From contig NZ_LZLQ01000059.1 of NCBI RefSeq assembly GCF_001673315.1, positions 1 to 64,000 on the forward strand: DNA of 64,000 nt, given 5' to 3'. This document shows positions 38,991 to 48,198 of this stretch, one piece after another (the first letter of the stretch is position 1; every line of letters starts with the position of its first letter). Made by a program: the position numbers and the translations under genes. Under the pieces are notes generated by a model. The model was not told the origin of the DNA. It made no database searches and worked only from the letters and a program-made list of their open reading frames with translations. This stretch comes from Mycobacterium asiaticum (GTDB taxonomy: Bacteria; Actinomycetota; Actinomycetes; Mycobacteriales; Mycobacteriaceae).

Positions 38991-39010
38991 TTCTGTTCTG
39001 TTCTGTTCTG
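38991..39010. repeat. Pentanucleotide repeat TTCTG x4
   Basis: Four tandem TTCTG units lie about 25 bp upstream of the SCP2-like start, where a -10 region or 5' leader would be expected. Such short repeats can change length by slippage. The rest of the gap 38,775-39,035 holds no gene I can support. Confidence 0.8.
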
Positions 39011-39035
39011 ACAATGAGGTTAGTTGAGGTTGACG

Positions 39036-39446
39036 GTGGCGGTATTTAGGGACGAGGACGAGGTCTATGCCTTCCTGGGCGGGATCTTTCGGCGGGGTTT
39101 GGAGAAGGAGGGTCTGGCGGACAAGCTCGCGAATTCGGGTGTGGTGTTGCGGGTGCATTACACAGATCCGGATGCGGTTGTGACGGTGGACATGCCGAAC
39201 AAGGTGGTGGAGACCGGAGCGGCCAGTACCGCGGTGCCCAACGTGGAGTTGTTCATGTCGGCAGACACGGGGAACAAGTTCTGGTTGGGGAAGGTGAACT
39301 TGACGATGGCGATGGCCAAGGGAACGGTACGTGCGAAAGGTCCGGTGCCGAAGTTGATCAAGTTGATCCCGCAGGCCAAGAACCTGTTCCCCGAGTACCG
39401 GTTGATGCTGGAGAGCCAGAATCGGCAGGACCTCATCGATGCGTGA
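39036..39446 (+). CDS. SCP2 sterol-binding-domain-like protein
   Basis: This protein of about 136 residues resembles the small SCP2-like lipid-binding domain. It has alternating strands around VVLRVHYTDPDAVVTVDM and the typical FWLGKVNLTMAMAKGTVRAKG segment, followed by PKLIKLIPQAKNLFPEY. SCP2-like proteins bind fatty acyl or sterol ligands in a hydrophobic tunnel. Start is uncertain: GTG at 39,036 has GAGG upstream, and TTGs at 39,024 and 39,030 are possible. It stands 36 bp before the AlkK-like ligase and probably shares its transcript. Confidence 0.78.
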   Translation: MAVFRDEDEVYAFLGGIFRRGLEKEGLADKLANSGVVLRVHYTDPDAVVTVDMPNKVVETGAASTAVPNVELFMSADTGNKFWLGKVNLTMAMAKGTVRAKGPVPKLIKLIPQAKNLFPEYRLMLESQNRQDLIDA

Positions 39447-39482
39447 CCCTCGCCTCACCGCGGGCTGTAGGGCGGGTGTGCG

Positions 39483-41111
39483 ATGAGGAGCACGATGCAG
39501 GACGTTGCGTTGACTGTGCCCGCGATCGTGGCCCATGCTTCGGCAGTCCATGGCGATCGCGAGGTGCTGACTGCGCGCGGACCCCGGCAGATCTCTGGGG
39601 TGTCCTATCGCGAGGTGGGTGAGCGTGCGGCACGGTTGGCAAATGCTTTGCGCCAGATCGGCATCCGTGGAGATGAGCGTGTCGCGACGCTGCAATGGAG
39701 CAACCAGGAGCATCTGGACTGTTACGCGGCGGTGCCGTCGATGGGCGCGGTGCTGCATACGTTGAACCTGCGGCTGCCGCCGGAACAGCTGACGTGGATC
39801 GCCAATCATGCCGAGGATCGGGTGATCATCGTCGACAGTACGGTGCTTGCCCTTTTGGCGGCGGCGTTGCCGTCGATGACCTCGGTGCGCACGGTGCTAG
39901 TGACCGGAACCGGCGATCTTGCCGCGGTCGAGGGGTGCGGAAAGGACGTCCTACGGTACGACGATGTGGTGGCCGCCCAGTCGAGTACGTTCGAGTGGCC
40001 CGATGTCGATGAGCGGTCGGCTGCAGCGATGTGCTATACGAGCGGTACCACCGGGCACCCGAAAGGTGTTGTCTACAGCCATCGTTCGACGTGGTTGCAC
40101 TCTCAGGCGGCGTGCACCTCGAATGCCTTGGGCATCGGTCATGACGACACGGTGTTGGCGATCGTTCCGATGTTCCACGCCAACGCGTGGGGGTTGCCGT
40201 ATGCGGCGATGATGGCCGGCGCGCAGCTTCTGCTGCCTGACCGTTTCCTGCAGGCGGGGCCTTTGGTGGAGATGATCGAGGCGGTGCGGCCGACGATGGC
40301 GGGGGCGGTGCCGACAATCTGGACCGATGTTCTGCATTACTTGCGCGACAATCCTGGCCATGACGTGAGTTCGCTGAAGATGGTGGCCTGCGGTGGTTCG
40401 GCGGTTCCGCGGTCGTTGATGACCGCCTATGACGAGCTGGGCATCCGCATTGTGCAGGCTTGGGGGATGACTGAGACTTCCCCGCTGGCCTCGGTCGCTC
40501 TGCCGCGGAGTTCTGATACCCCGGAGAGGTCGCTTCACCTGCGCGCAACCCAAGGCCGGGTGGTGGCCGGTGTGCAGGCCCGCATCGTCGATGACAGCGG
40601 TGCAGAACAACCGTGGGACGGAAAATCGGTGGGGGAGATTCAAGTCCGCGGCCCGTGGATCACTCAGTCGTATTACGAGAATGACAGTCCGGCGGCGTCG
40701 CCGGACGGGTGGTTGCGTACCGGGGACGTCGGGACGATCAGCGCGGACGCGCTCATCGCGCTGACCGACCGCTCCAAGGATGTCATCAAGTCCGGGGGCG
40801 AATGGATCTCCTCGGTGGAATTGGAGAACGAGTTGGCCGCTCACCCTGCGGTGCGCACCGCCACGGTGATTGGAGTGCCCGACGACAAGTGGCAGGAACG
40901 GCCGCTGGCGGTGGTCGTCCTGGCTGCCGACCGCACCGCCACCGCGGCGGAGCTGACCGAATTTCTGCGTGCGCGGGTGGCCAAGTGGTGGCTACCGGAA
41001 CGGTGGGCGTTCGTCACCGACATTCCGCTGACTTCCACTGGCAAGTTCGACAAGAAGAAGCTGCGCCGCCAGTTCGCCGACGGTGACCTCATCATCGAGA
41101 CGCTGGCGTGA
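39483..41111 (+). CDS. AlkK-like medium-chain fatty acyl-CoA ligase (copy 1)
   Basis: This 542-residue AMP-forming ligase has the signature [11 protein letters not shown], the motifs [10 protein letters not shown] and WGMTETSP, the hinge region [20 protein letters not shown] and the C-terminal catalytic lysine in [10 protein letters not shown]. It is similar over its whole length to AlkK, the alkane-pathway acyl-CoA synthetase, and very similar to the second copy at 56,980-58,605. It would activate the fatty acid made from alkane oxidation. ATG at 39,483; the ATG at 39,495 (MQDV) is another candidate and is shared by both copies. Confidence 0.9.
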   Translation: MRSTMQDVALTVPAIVAHASAVHGDREVLTARGPRQISGVSYREVGERAARLANALRQIGIRGDERVATLQWSNQEHLDCYAAVPSMGAVLHTLNLRLPPEQLTWIANHAEDRVIIVDSTVLALLAAALPSMTSVRTVLVTGTGDLAAVEGCGKDVLRYDDVVAAQSSTFEWPDVDERSAAAMCYTSGTTGHPKGVVYSHRSTWLHSQAACTSNALGIGHDDTVLAIVPMFHANAWGLPYAAMMAGAQLLLPDRFLQAGPLVEMIEAVRPTMAGAVPTIWTDVLHYLRDNPGHDVSSLKMVACGGSAVPRSLMTAYDELGIRIVQAWGMTETSPLASVALPRSSDTPERSLHLRATQGRVVAGVQARIVDDSGAEQPWDGKSVGEIQVRGPWITQSYYENDSPAASPDGWLRTGDVGTISADALIALTDRSKDVIKSGGEWISSVELENELAAHPAVRTATVIGVPDDKWQERPLAVVVLAADRTATAAELTEFLRARVAKWWLPERWAFVTDIPLTSTGKFDKKKLRRQFADGDLIIETLA

Positions 41112-41157
41112 ATCATCAATCCACTGCGACCGAAACACTGACGTTAAGGAGACACAC

Positions 41158-42264
41158 ATGAAGACACGTGCTGCAGTGCTGTGGGGCCTAGGAGAAAAGT
41201 GGGAAGTCGAGGACATCGAGTTGGATCCTCCCGGCCCCGATGAAGTGCTCGTCCAGCTGACCGCGACCGGGTTGTGCCATTCCGACGAACACCTCGTGAC
41301 CGGCGACCTGCCCATTCCGCTGCCCGTCGTCGGTGGCCACGAGGGTGCCGGCACCGTGGTCGAAGTGGGTGCGGGTGTCGAGAACGTCGCCGAGGGCGAT
41401 TCGGTGATCCTGACGTTCCTGCCGTCGTGCGGGCACTGTTCCTATTGCGCGCGGGGGATGGGGAACATGTGCGACTTGGGTGCCGCGCTCATGATGGGAC
41501 CCCAGATCGACGGCACTTACCGTTTCCATGCCAGGGGTGAGGACGTCGGCCAGATGTGCCTGCTGGGCACGTTCTCGGAATACACCGTGGTCCCCAAGGC
41601 GTCTCTGGTCAAAATCGACCAGGGGACACCGCTGGACAAGGCGGCGTTGATCGGGTGTGGTGTGACGACCGGGTACGGGTCGGCGGTGCGCACCGGTGAG
41701 GTGCGTGCCGGGGATACCGTGGCGGTGATCGGAGCCGGTGGCATCGGCATGAATGCGATTCAGGGTGCCCGCATCGCGGGCGCGTTGAACATCGTGGCTG
41801 TCGATCCGGTGGCGTTCAAGCGTGAACAAGCCGGCGGTTTCGGTGCGACGCATGCCGTTGCCACGATCGACGAGGCCTGGTCACTGATCAGTGACATCAC
41901 CCGCGGCAAACTCGCCGATGTCTGCGTCTTGACCACCGATGTCGCCGAAGGGTCCTACATCGGCGAGGCGCTGTCCTTGGTCGGTAAACGCGGCCGTGTG
42001 GTCGTTACCGCGATCGGGCACCCCGAAGACACCTCGATGTCGGGTTCACTGCTGGAATTGACGCTGTATGAAAAGCAGATCCGCGGCGCTCTGTACGGTT
42101 CTTCGAACGCCGCCCACGACATCCCGCGGCTCGTCGAGCTCTACAACGCCGGACACCTCAAGCTGGATGAGCTGATCACCCGTGAGTACACCCTCGATCA
42201 GATCAACGAAGGCTACGCGGATATGCGATCGGGCCGCAACATCCGAGGACTCATCCGATTCTGA
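41158..42264 (+). CDS. NDMA-dependent alcohol dehydrogenase (mycofactocin-linked MDR)
   Basis: The 368-residue zinc alcohol dehydrogenase has Cys40 (TGLCHSDEH), His61-Glu62 (GGHEGAG) and the four structural cysteines 91, 94, 97 and 105. The Rossmann motif is VIGAGGIGMNA. Its sequence is that of the class with tightly bound NAD measured with N,N-dimethyl-4-nitrosoaniline (NDMA), which uses mycofactocin as electron carrier. It could oxidise the fatty alcohol made by CYP153. ATG 41,158 follows TTAAGGAGAC. The mycofactocin genes are not in this window. Confidence 0.9.
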   Translation: MKTRAAVLWGLGEKWEVEDIELDPPGPDEVLVQLTATGLCHSDEHLVTGDLPIPLPVVGGHEGAGTVVEVGAGVENVAEGDSVILTFLPSCGHCSYCARGMGNMCDLGAALMMGPQIDGTYRFHARGEDVGQMCLLGTFSEYTVVPKASLVKIDQGTPLDKAALIGCGVTTGYGSAVRTGEVRAGDTVAVIGAGGIGMNAIQGARIAGALNIVAVDPVAFKREQAGGFGATHAVATIDEAWSLISDITRGKLADVCVLTTDVAEGSYIGEALSLVGKRGRVVVTAIGHPEDTSMSGSLLELTLYEKQIRGALYGSSNAAHDIPRLVELYNAGHLKLDELITREYTLDQINEGYADMRSGRNIRGLIRF

Positions 42265-42541
42265 TAAAGCAGCCGAAGCGCGGGAGCGCGACCACGGGAG
42301 CAAGCGAGCTGAGTACAACGGTTGAGTGCTGCGCGTCTGTGGCTCTTACCGTTGACGTGTTGATGCAGGACTAGCGATCGAAAGTCAATGTGCCCCATCG
42401 CCATAGGCTGTCGAGATGCGCGGCTGAGGTTGGCTGCGGTCACGCGTGTTGGTGTTGGCACCTACTGTCAGCCGGGAAGCCGTGATGAAACGTAGCTTTT
42501 GACGAGTCTCAACAGTGCTACTGACAAGGAAGGAAGCGGCG
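42265..42541 (+). other. Gap upstream of the BtrH-like gene
   Basis: A 277-bp gap with no gene. It may hold the promoter for the BtrH-like gene; a TTGACG at 42,499-42,504 resembles a -35 hexamer but has no clear -10. The ribosome binding site AAGGAAGGAAG ends about 5 bases before ATG 42,542. Confidence 0.4.
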
Positions 42542-43642
42542 ATGACGAGGATTCAAGTTCCCTATCCCCATAGGAGGGGAGGGCACTGTGGTTCCGGTGC
42601 GCTTCGTGACCTTACTGAATGGGCCCAACTCGGATGGGGGACAGAAGCACTCAGTGAAGGATTGGTCTTCACCCTCGGCGGAGTCTTGGACTTCTCGTAC
42701 GTCCGCTCTACGCAGTTGTTCCCCCAGGTGTACCTGGTAGGACGAGGAAGCGACCTGGAACAGGATTACCTCTCCCGGGTTGGCGCAAAGTTCGTCGTGC
42801 GATCGACCGATGACCCGGACGTGGGATGGGCATTTGTGACCGACGAAATCGACAAAGGTCGACCCGTCATGGTCTGGGCTGACATCGGCGAACTTCCTTA
42901 CCTGCGCGTCCGATTGCACATGAGCCGTCACGACATTGTCATCACCGGATACGATGACGAACAACGGGTCGCCTATGTGGTCGATAATGACCGCGAGACA
43001 ACCCAGACGGTGGCCTACGACGACCTACGCCGGGCGCGGTCCTCGGTCGGGTTTCCCACACCTACCCGGCACACCACATATCACGTCGACTGGCCAGAGC
43101 GAGTGCCAGACCTTGGGCCGATCGCGGCCGCTGCACTCGCCGCGAGCGCAGCGTTCATGCGCGGCGGTGCCGTAGGTGCGCCGCTACTGCGCATCGAGGC
43201 AGCTGAAGTCGAATCTTCCGGTTTGAAGGGTGTGCAGGACTTCGCCGATGACGTAGGGCATTGGCCAACGCTGTTCGATGACGATGCCCTGACCGCGGCA
43301 TTGTTCGGGCTCGGGGCGTTCATCGAGAAAGCCGGTACCGGCGGCGGGCTCTTTCGTACGCTGCAGGCAGACGGTTGCCAGAACATCGCCGATCTCCTAG
43401 ATGACGCCGCCACTGCCGAAGCGGCTGCCGCGGCCCGACATGCTTCCAAAGCGTGGTCTACGCTTGCGGCCGCAGCCACGGATGCCGGCACATCGCTACG
43501 GAGTCGTAGTCTAGCTGCGGCCAAAGTCGCCGCGACGATCCCGGACGCCGAAACGCGCCTCGTCGAAGCCCTCGAAACGGCCAGTCGATCCGTTGGCACT
43601 GTCGATACCGGCATCGAAGCTCATCTGAAAGGCTATCTGTGA
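42542..43642 (+). CDS. BtrH_N/DUF4872-type protein (putative acyltransferase or protease fold)
   Basis: The 366-residue protein starts with a domain like BtrH_N, with the conserved pair His15-Cys16 in GGHCGSGALRDL. The loop MSRHDIVITGYDDEQRVAYVVDND (about 138-160) supplies the His and Asp of a probable Cys-His active site. The C-terminal half (about 200-366) is helical and alanine-rich, like DUF4872. BtrH itself transfers an acyl group from a carrier protein in butirosin synthesis; no such carrier is seen here. The stop overlaps the next, frameshifted gene by 4 bp. ATG 42,542 has an excellent ribosome binding site. The biological role is unknown. Confidence 0.8.
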   Translation: MTRIQVPYPHRRGGHCGSGALRDLTEWAQLGWGTEALSEGLVFTLGGVLDFSYVRSTQLFPQVYLVGRGSDLEQDYLSRVGAKFVVRSTDDPDVGWAFVTDEIDKGRPVMVWADIGELPYLRVRLHMSRHDIVITGYDDEQRVAYVVDNDRETTQTVAYDDLRRARSSVGFPTPTRHTTYHVDWPERVPDLGPIAAAALAASAAFMRGGAVGAPLLRIEAAEVESSGLKGVQDFADDVGHWPTLFDDDALTAALFGLGAFIEKAGTGGGLFRTLQADGCQNIADLLDDAATAEAAAAARHASKAWSTLAAAATDAGTSLRSRSLAAAKVAATIPDAETRLVEALETASRSVGTVDTGIEAHLKGYL

Positions 43643-43899
43643 GTGGCACTTCAAATCAATCGAGTTTCCTGAAGACTACTGGTTTCTCGATTGGCAGCAT
43701 GACGATGTTCAGCGCTTCGCCCAGAACGCGGTCGGTGACGTTCGTGACCCTTGTGCAGAAGGCGAGGTTGACCGTCACCGCTGTGGGGGACAGGATTTGG
43801 TATGACCCCTATAGCACCGACGACGACCCCGAGCATTATCGGGCGAGCTATGCGGCGACAGCGTCGAGGGCGTATTGCGGGGCAGGACCAAATGGCTGA
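43639..43899 (+). pseudogene. Transglutaminase-like protein, frameshifted copy
   Basis: Starting at GTG 43,639, which overlaps the BtrH-like stop, the DNA encodes pieces of the transglutaminase-like protein found intact at 56,312. FLDWQHDDVQRFAQNAV lies in one frame (near 43,680-43,735) and IWYDPYSTDDDPEHYRAS with ASRAYC in another (43,795-43,875). At least two frameshifts are needed. The sequence ends just at the active-site cysteine region, and the remaining two thirds of the gene are missing. It is dead, but it shows that BtrH and transglutaminase genes were once translationally coupled here. Confidence 0.85.
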
Positions 43900-44058
43900 T
43901 AGTGACGGAACTGGAAGGTGTACCGCAGCGATGATCTCGGCGGGCTAACGAGTCCTTTACATACTGTCTTCGGGCGATCAGCCCAGCCGACGTCGGCGCA
44001 GTTCTTCAGTCGCATGGTGGTCCATGCACTGCGTGGTCCTATTTAGGAGGATTTCGTC

Positions 44059-44607
44059 ATCGACGAGCAAGCGGAAGAAGATTCGGCCATCGCGTGGTGG
44101 CATAACTTTCAGAATCGTGTTATCGCCGCCGACGGCGACTACCTCGATGCGCACCATCCGTGGTGCCTTGGTTGCGGCACAGACAATCCGCACGGTCATC
44201 GCCTGCGAGCGCGTCGGCGTGGCGACGGGGTGGGCGCCAGGCATATCTTCGACGGCCGACATCGCGGCGCACCCGGGATCGCACATGGCGGCGCAGTCAT
44301 GACGGTTCTTGACGACACGGTGGGCATGCTGCTCTACGTCGTCGGTGAGATGGCCGTCACCCGTAAGCTCGACACCGAGTTCTTCGCGCCGGTATTGCTG
44401 GGGGTTCCCTACGAGGTCAGCGCGGAGCTCGTGTCCAGAACCGGCCGGAAACTCGAAGTGCGGACAGAATTGCGCGAGGAAGCCACCGGCCAGCTGGTCG
44501 CGTCCGCGTCCGGGTTATTCGTCGTCGTCACGCTGGATCACTTCACTAGCTCCATACAGAAGGCGTCGTCAATACGCTGCACTGCGCGACCACCCTGGGA
44601 AGGATGA
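44059..44607 (+). CDS. PaaI-like thioesterase with ATC at the expected start
   Basis: The frame encodes a hotdog thioesterase of about 182 residues with the conserved parts HHPWCLGCGTDNPHGH (N-terminal) and GAPGIAHGGAVMTVLDDTVG (the HGG motif). A perfect Shine-Dalgarno AGGAGG (44,045-44,050) lies 8 bases before an ATC codon at 44,059. An in-frame TAG at 44,044 rules out a longer form. The first ATG, GTG or TTG in frame is GTG 44,230, which would delete the conserved N-terminus. The gene therefore uses a rare ATC start, has lost its start codon, or the base call is wrong. Confidence 0.7.
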   Translation: MDEQAEEDSAIAWWHNFQNRVIAADGDYLDAHHPWCLGCGTDNPHGHRLRARRRGDGVGARHIFDGRHRGAPGIAHGGAVMTVLDDTVGMLLYVVGEMAVTRKLDTEFFAPVLLGVPYEVSAELVSRTGRKLEVRTELREEATGQLVASASGLFVVVTLDHFTSSIQKASSIRCTARPPWEG

Positions 44608-44769
44608 CTCAACCCGTAAATCTGCTCATTTTTCAACCGGCGCAGGCTGCTCAGGATTGAACCGGGGCCGACAGGGGGTTTGCTAAGCAAACGCGTACTC
44701 GACCACATCGTGGTGTACCAGCCTTCGGTAGCGTGACGCCGCAGCGTGTCGGCGAAAATACCGCCGGTC

Positions 44770-45459
44770 TCATCTGTTGTGGCCCGCCGGGGAGTTGATA
44801 TCGACCTGGATGTGCGAAGCGGCCGGGTCAGGTTTCTGGCCGAGGGTATACAGGCCAAGACTGCCGAGAAAACCCGCACAATGCTCGATAAGCACTTCGG
44901 TCGATAGGTTTAGTTGTCCGTCTATCCAGCGACGGAGAATCTCGAACAGGCCCCCGACACCGTAGGTAGCGGCGAGATCTGCGACCTGAATCACCTCGCT
45001 GGGTATATCGAGATGCAGGCGGGCCTCTCTGAGGACGAGCTCCGCAAATTCGGACATCAGTTCGCTTCGCAGCTGCCGAAGCAGGGGTTCAGCGCCCGAT
45101 TCGACAAACAATATGCGGGCCATGCTGGGATCGTTCTCGATCATCTGAACCAGGGCCTTTATCGGAGCGTAAGCGAGTTCTTGAGGAGCAACGGTGTCAT
45201 CCGGTATCGCCTTGGTGATCACGGCTTGGAAGGTGGTGGAGATCTTGGTGAACATCGCACGCAGGAGCGCGTCTCTGTCGCGAAACTGCTGGTAGAAGTA
45301 CCGGCTCGTCACTCCTGACTCCGTACACACAGCGGTCACGGTGCACGCGGCGGCTCCCTGCTTGCCCATGAGCGCGACCGCGGCGTCAATCAGCAGTGCG
45401 CGGCGCTGCGCATCGCGTTGAGTTGCGGACAGCCCGCCATAAACACGTGCTGGACTCAT
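44770..45459 (-). CDS. TetR-family transcriptional regulator
   Basis: The 229-residue regulator has a TetR helix-turn-helix (about 20-70, TVTAVCTESGVTSRYFYQQFRDRDALLRAMF) and a long helical C-terminal domain. It is divergent from the metal-dependent-hydrolase-like gene at 45,533 with a 73-bp gap and is likely to regulate it. Nothing clear occupies the 160 bases (44,608-44,769) downstream of its stop. Confidence 0.87.
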   Translation of the reverse strand: MSPARVYGGLSATQRDAQRRALLIDAAVALMGKQGAAACTVTAVCTESGVTSRYFYQQFRDRDALLRAMFTKISTTFQAVITKAIPDDTVAPQELAYAPIKALVQMIENDPSMARILFVESGAEPLLRQLRSELMSEFAELVLREARLHLDIPSEVIQVADLAATYGVGGLFEILRRWIDGQLNLSTEVLIEHCAGFLGSLGLYTLGQKPDPAASHIQVDINSPAGHNR

Positions 45460-45532
45460 GCCCTACATTCTGGCAGTCTCATGTGACAAGGCCTAAAGTC
45501 AGATCACGCAACGGAGGAAGGACCCCGTCAAG

Positions 45533-46402
45533 ATGCCGGAAGATCGAGCCTCGACCAAGAGCCGTGTATTGCCAAAACCCCGGCGCGTTCGTTTCCCCAT
45601 GCCCACCTCCACGAAGCGGCGACACTTCGTGGATGGCGACCTGGTGATGAGCCATTTCATCTCGGTGCTTTCTGCGACCTTCCCGGAAGGGGAAGACTTC
45701 TTCATCCGCTCGGTCAAGTATTTCCAGAGTTCCATCGACGATCCCCAATTGCTGACAGCGGTCAAGGGTTTCATCGGGCAAGAGGCCACACACCGACACC
45801 AGCATCGGCTCCTCAACGAACGGCTCCAGGCCATGGGTTATCCGACCGCGCGGATCGACCGCCACGTCGCACGCCTGATCAAGCGATTGGAGCGGCGCTT
45901 TTCGCCAGAAATGCGGCTGTCGATGACCTCTGCATTGGAGCACTACACCGCGACGCTCGCTGAAATCATTCTCACCAGCGATGACGCGCAGAAGCTCATC
46001 GGACAGACAGAGGTTCGACCGATTCTGCTGTGGCATGCGTTCGAGGAGTCGGAGCACAAAGCCGTCGCCTTCGACGCCTATCGGCTGATTGGAGGCACCG
46101 AGCGCACCCGCGTACGGGGCATGCGGATCGCCTCTGCAATTCTGTTCGGCGAACTCATTCTGCAGACTGCGCTGTCGATGGCCTCTGACAAGGCCTCGTA
46201 TAACCCGGTCACGTTGGTGCGTAGCCTACGTCGCTTCAGTCGCACCCCGATGTTCACCGCCGATGCGCTGCAGCGATTCCGTTCGTACAACCGCCCCGGC
46301 TTCCACCCTGATGATTGGGACAGCACCGCGGTCCTGGAGCGATGGAGCAAGGAACTGTTCGACCAAGACGGCTCACAGAAGGTCATCGCTCAGCCGGGGT
46401 AG
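45533..46402 (+). CDS. Predicted metal-dependent hydrolase (PF10118-like)
   Basis: This 289-residue protein resembles the predicted metal-dependent hydrolase family PF10118. Family-type residues are FPEGEDFF, IGQEATHRHQH and AFEESEHKAVAFD; the Glu and His pairs look like a ferritin-like dinuclear metal site. The substrate is unknown. GGAGGAAGG is well placed upstream. Members often sit near TetR regulators in catabolic clusters of actinobacteria, as here. Confidence 0.82.
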   Translation: MPEDRASTKSRVLPKPRRVRFPMPTSTKRRHFVDGDLVMSHFISVLSATFPEGEDFFIRSVKYFQSSIDDPQLLTAVKGFIGQEATHRHQHRLLNERLQAMGYPTARIDRHVARLIKRLERRFSPEMRLSMTSALEHYTATLAEIILTSDDAQKLIGQTEVRPILLWHAFEESEHKAVAFDAYRLIGGTERTRVRGMRIASAILFGELILQTALSMASDKASYNPVTLVRSLRRFSRTPMFTADALQRFRSYNRPGFHPDDWDSTAVLERWSKELFDQDGSQKVIAQPG

Positions 46403-46568
46403 CAAAAGTGCGTGAGGAGGGCGACGCAGAAAGACACTGTTTCTGCGTCGTTCCTCCAAACAATCGACAGCGCGCCTGTCGTCACGGATTGGATGCCCGG
46501 TGGCGGGTCAAGGCGACAGTCATACAGACAAGTGCAGTCGGCCTCGAAACTCACGGAAAGGTTAAGCC

Positions 46569-47210
46569 TCAGCCGCTGACGACGTAGCGTTGAGCCAAGG
46601 TTTCAGCCAGTCGGCTCGTGTGCGCGACCACTTCCTTTTCGGTCACCGCGAGCAAACCGGAGTGCCAGGCCGTGATGACTTCGACGAACCCCCCCACCGC
46701 AACCAAAGTGTCCATACGAAGGGCCGTCTCGTCGGCGTCTTCTCTGAGATGTGGCCGGCTTGCCTCGACGACCAACTGCGTTGCCTCCTGCAGCGCCACA
46801 GCGCGGCGATCTTGCAGCGGTGAGCTACCTACATGCTGAGCGAGGAGGATGTGCGCCCGGCCAGGATCGCGTGCGATCCGGTCGACCACGATGGCGATCG
46901 CCGCGGTGATGGTTTCGATCGGCGGCCGATCCACACGCTCGTCGAAGAGCGCGGAAACCTCGCCGAGCATGTCATTGCGAACGCCATCCCACGCTGCGAC
47001 GAGAAGATCCTCGCGCGTCTTGAAGTCCTCGTAGAAGTATCGATCGTTGAGCCCTGTCCGGGCGCACACGCCGCGCATAGTCACTGCGGCCCAACCGCTC
47101 TCACTCCAAATCTCGGTCGCAGCCTCGATCAATTGCTGCCGTCGCTCTGCTCGACGCTCAGCACCGGTCCGACCACCCCAGCGCGTGTTTCTCGACCGCA
47201 CATCAAACAT
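46569..47210 (-). CDS. TetR-family transcriptional regulator, divergent from the BVMO operon
   Basis: The 213-residue protein has a TetR helix-turn-helix (about 20-70, VTMRGVCARTGLNDRYFYEDFKTREDLL) and a helical C-terminal domain. It is divergent from the SDR-ferritin-BVMO operon, with 120 bp between the starts containing two short palindromes. It is the best candidate regulator of that operon. No gene is seen in the 166 bp between its stop and 46,402. Confidence 0.87.
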   Translation of the reverse strand: MFDVRSRNTRWGGRTGAERRAERRQQLIEAATEIWSESGWAAVTMRGVCARTGLNDRYFYEDFKTREDLLVAAWDGVRNDMLGEVSALFDERVDRPPIETITAAIAIVVDRIARDPGRAHILLAQHVGSSPLQDRRAVALQEATQLVVEASRPHLREDADETALRMDTLVAVGGFVEVITAWHSGLLAVTEKEVVAHTSRLAETLAQRYVVSG

Positions 47211-47233
47211 CTTGACAAAACGTCGGGCTCACG

Positions 47234-47264
47234 ACCAAACTGGTGGCATGCGACACCAATGGTG
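47234..47264. promoter_or_regulatory. Two palindromes between TetR and SDR genes
   Basis: ACCA-AAC-TGGT (47,234-47,244) and CACCA-A-TGGTG (47,254-47,264) lie 20 bp apart, both built on ACCA/TGGT. They sit in the 120-bp divergent gap, between a TTGACA hexamer (47,212-47,217) and the SDR start. Paired palindromes two helical turns apart fit binding of TetR dimers. Confidence 0.5.
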
Positions 47265-47330
47265 GCTGATGCCCCCAAATCAATGGTCTCCCGCACCGGA
47301 AATCAGTGTCGCGATCCGAAAGGCAAGCAG

Positions 47331-48197
47331 ATGAGGTTCTTGCCGTTCGGTAGTTCACCAGGTAGAACCCACCGCGCCCACGCAGTAGTCACAGGCGCAG
47401 GGAGCGGTATCGGCCGCGCGTTCGCCGTTGAGCTTGCACGCCGAGGTGGACGTGTTGTGTGTGCGGACAAAGACCCCATCACTGCGAAAGAGTCGGCCGA
47501 GTTGGTGAGGCAGGCCGGCGGCGAGGGTTTCGACGTCGTATGCGACGTCACCGACCTTGAGCAGGTCCGTAACCTCGCTGATGCCAGTGAAGACTGGTTT
47601 GGCAAGGCGGCGAGCCTGGTGATCAACAACGCCGGAATCGGTGCGGGCGGCAATCGCATCGGCGCTACGTCGGTCGAGGACTGGAACGCTGCGATTTCTG
47701 TCAACCTTTGGGGTGTTATCTACGGGTGCGAGACTTTCGTTCCCCGGCTCCGGAGCAACGGCCGTGGCGGAGTGATCAATGTGGCGTCCGCCGCGAGTTT
47801 CGGCTCGGCGCCCCGAATGGGGGCATACAACGTGAGTAAGGCCGGAGTGCTCGCTCTGTCCGAGACCTTGGCGGCCGAACTGAGCGGTACTAACGTCAAT
47901 GTCACAGTGCTTTGCCCCACCTTCGTCAAGACGAACATCGCCAAAAATCCTCAGATTGAGGAGTCGGCGGCGAAACTCGCGACCAACCTGATGAGGTGGA
48001 CCGGCATTTCGCCGGATCAAGTGGCTCGAACGACCTTGAACGCGCACGATCGCGGACAAATCTATGTAGTGCCCCAACTGGACGCGAAAATTTTGTGGCA
48101 ACTGAAAAGAGCTTTACCCGGTCAGTTTACGCGGGCGTTGGGGCTGGTGGAGCGCGTGGCCTCATGGAACGATCCAGCCGAACAGAGGGAGCAGTGA
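47331..48197 (+). CDS. Short-chain dehydrogenase/reductase
   Basis: The 288-residue SDR has the NAD(P) motif TGAGSGIG (about 20-27), NNAGIG, and the catalytic YNVSK with the expected upstream Ser. It likely oxidises an alcohol or reduces a ketone in the pathway served by the BVMOs behind it. ATG at 47,331 is preferred; the frame is open upstream across the TetR gene but without family similarity. It is the first gene of the operon: the ferritin-like gene starts one base after its stop. Confidence 0.88.
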   Translation: MRFLPFGSSPGRTHRAHAVVTGAGSGIGRAFAVELARRGGRVVCADKDPITAKESAELVRQAGGEGFDVVCDVTDLEQVRNLADASEDWFGKAASLVINNAGIGAGGNRIGATSVEDWNAAISVNLWGVIYGCETFVPRLRSNGRGGVINVASAASFGSAPRMGAYNVSKAGVLALSETLAAELSGTNVNVTVLCPTFVKTNIAKNPQIEESAAKLATNLMRWTGISPDQVARTTLNAHDRGQIYVVPQLDAKILWQLKRALPGQFTRALGLVERVASWNDPAEQREQ

Positions 48198-48198
48198 A

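Noticed and set aside
38775-39023. Short frames between the ferredoxin reductase and SCP2-like genes
   Set aside because: None has a family match or a convincing start.
46833-47330. N-terminal extension of the SDR
   Set aside because: It lies opposite the TetR gene and lacks SDR similarity; the SDR fold starts after ATG 47,331.
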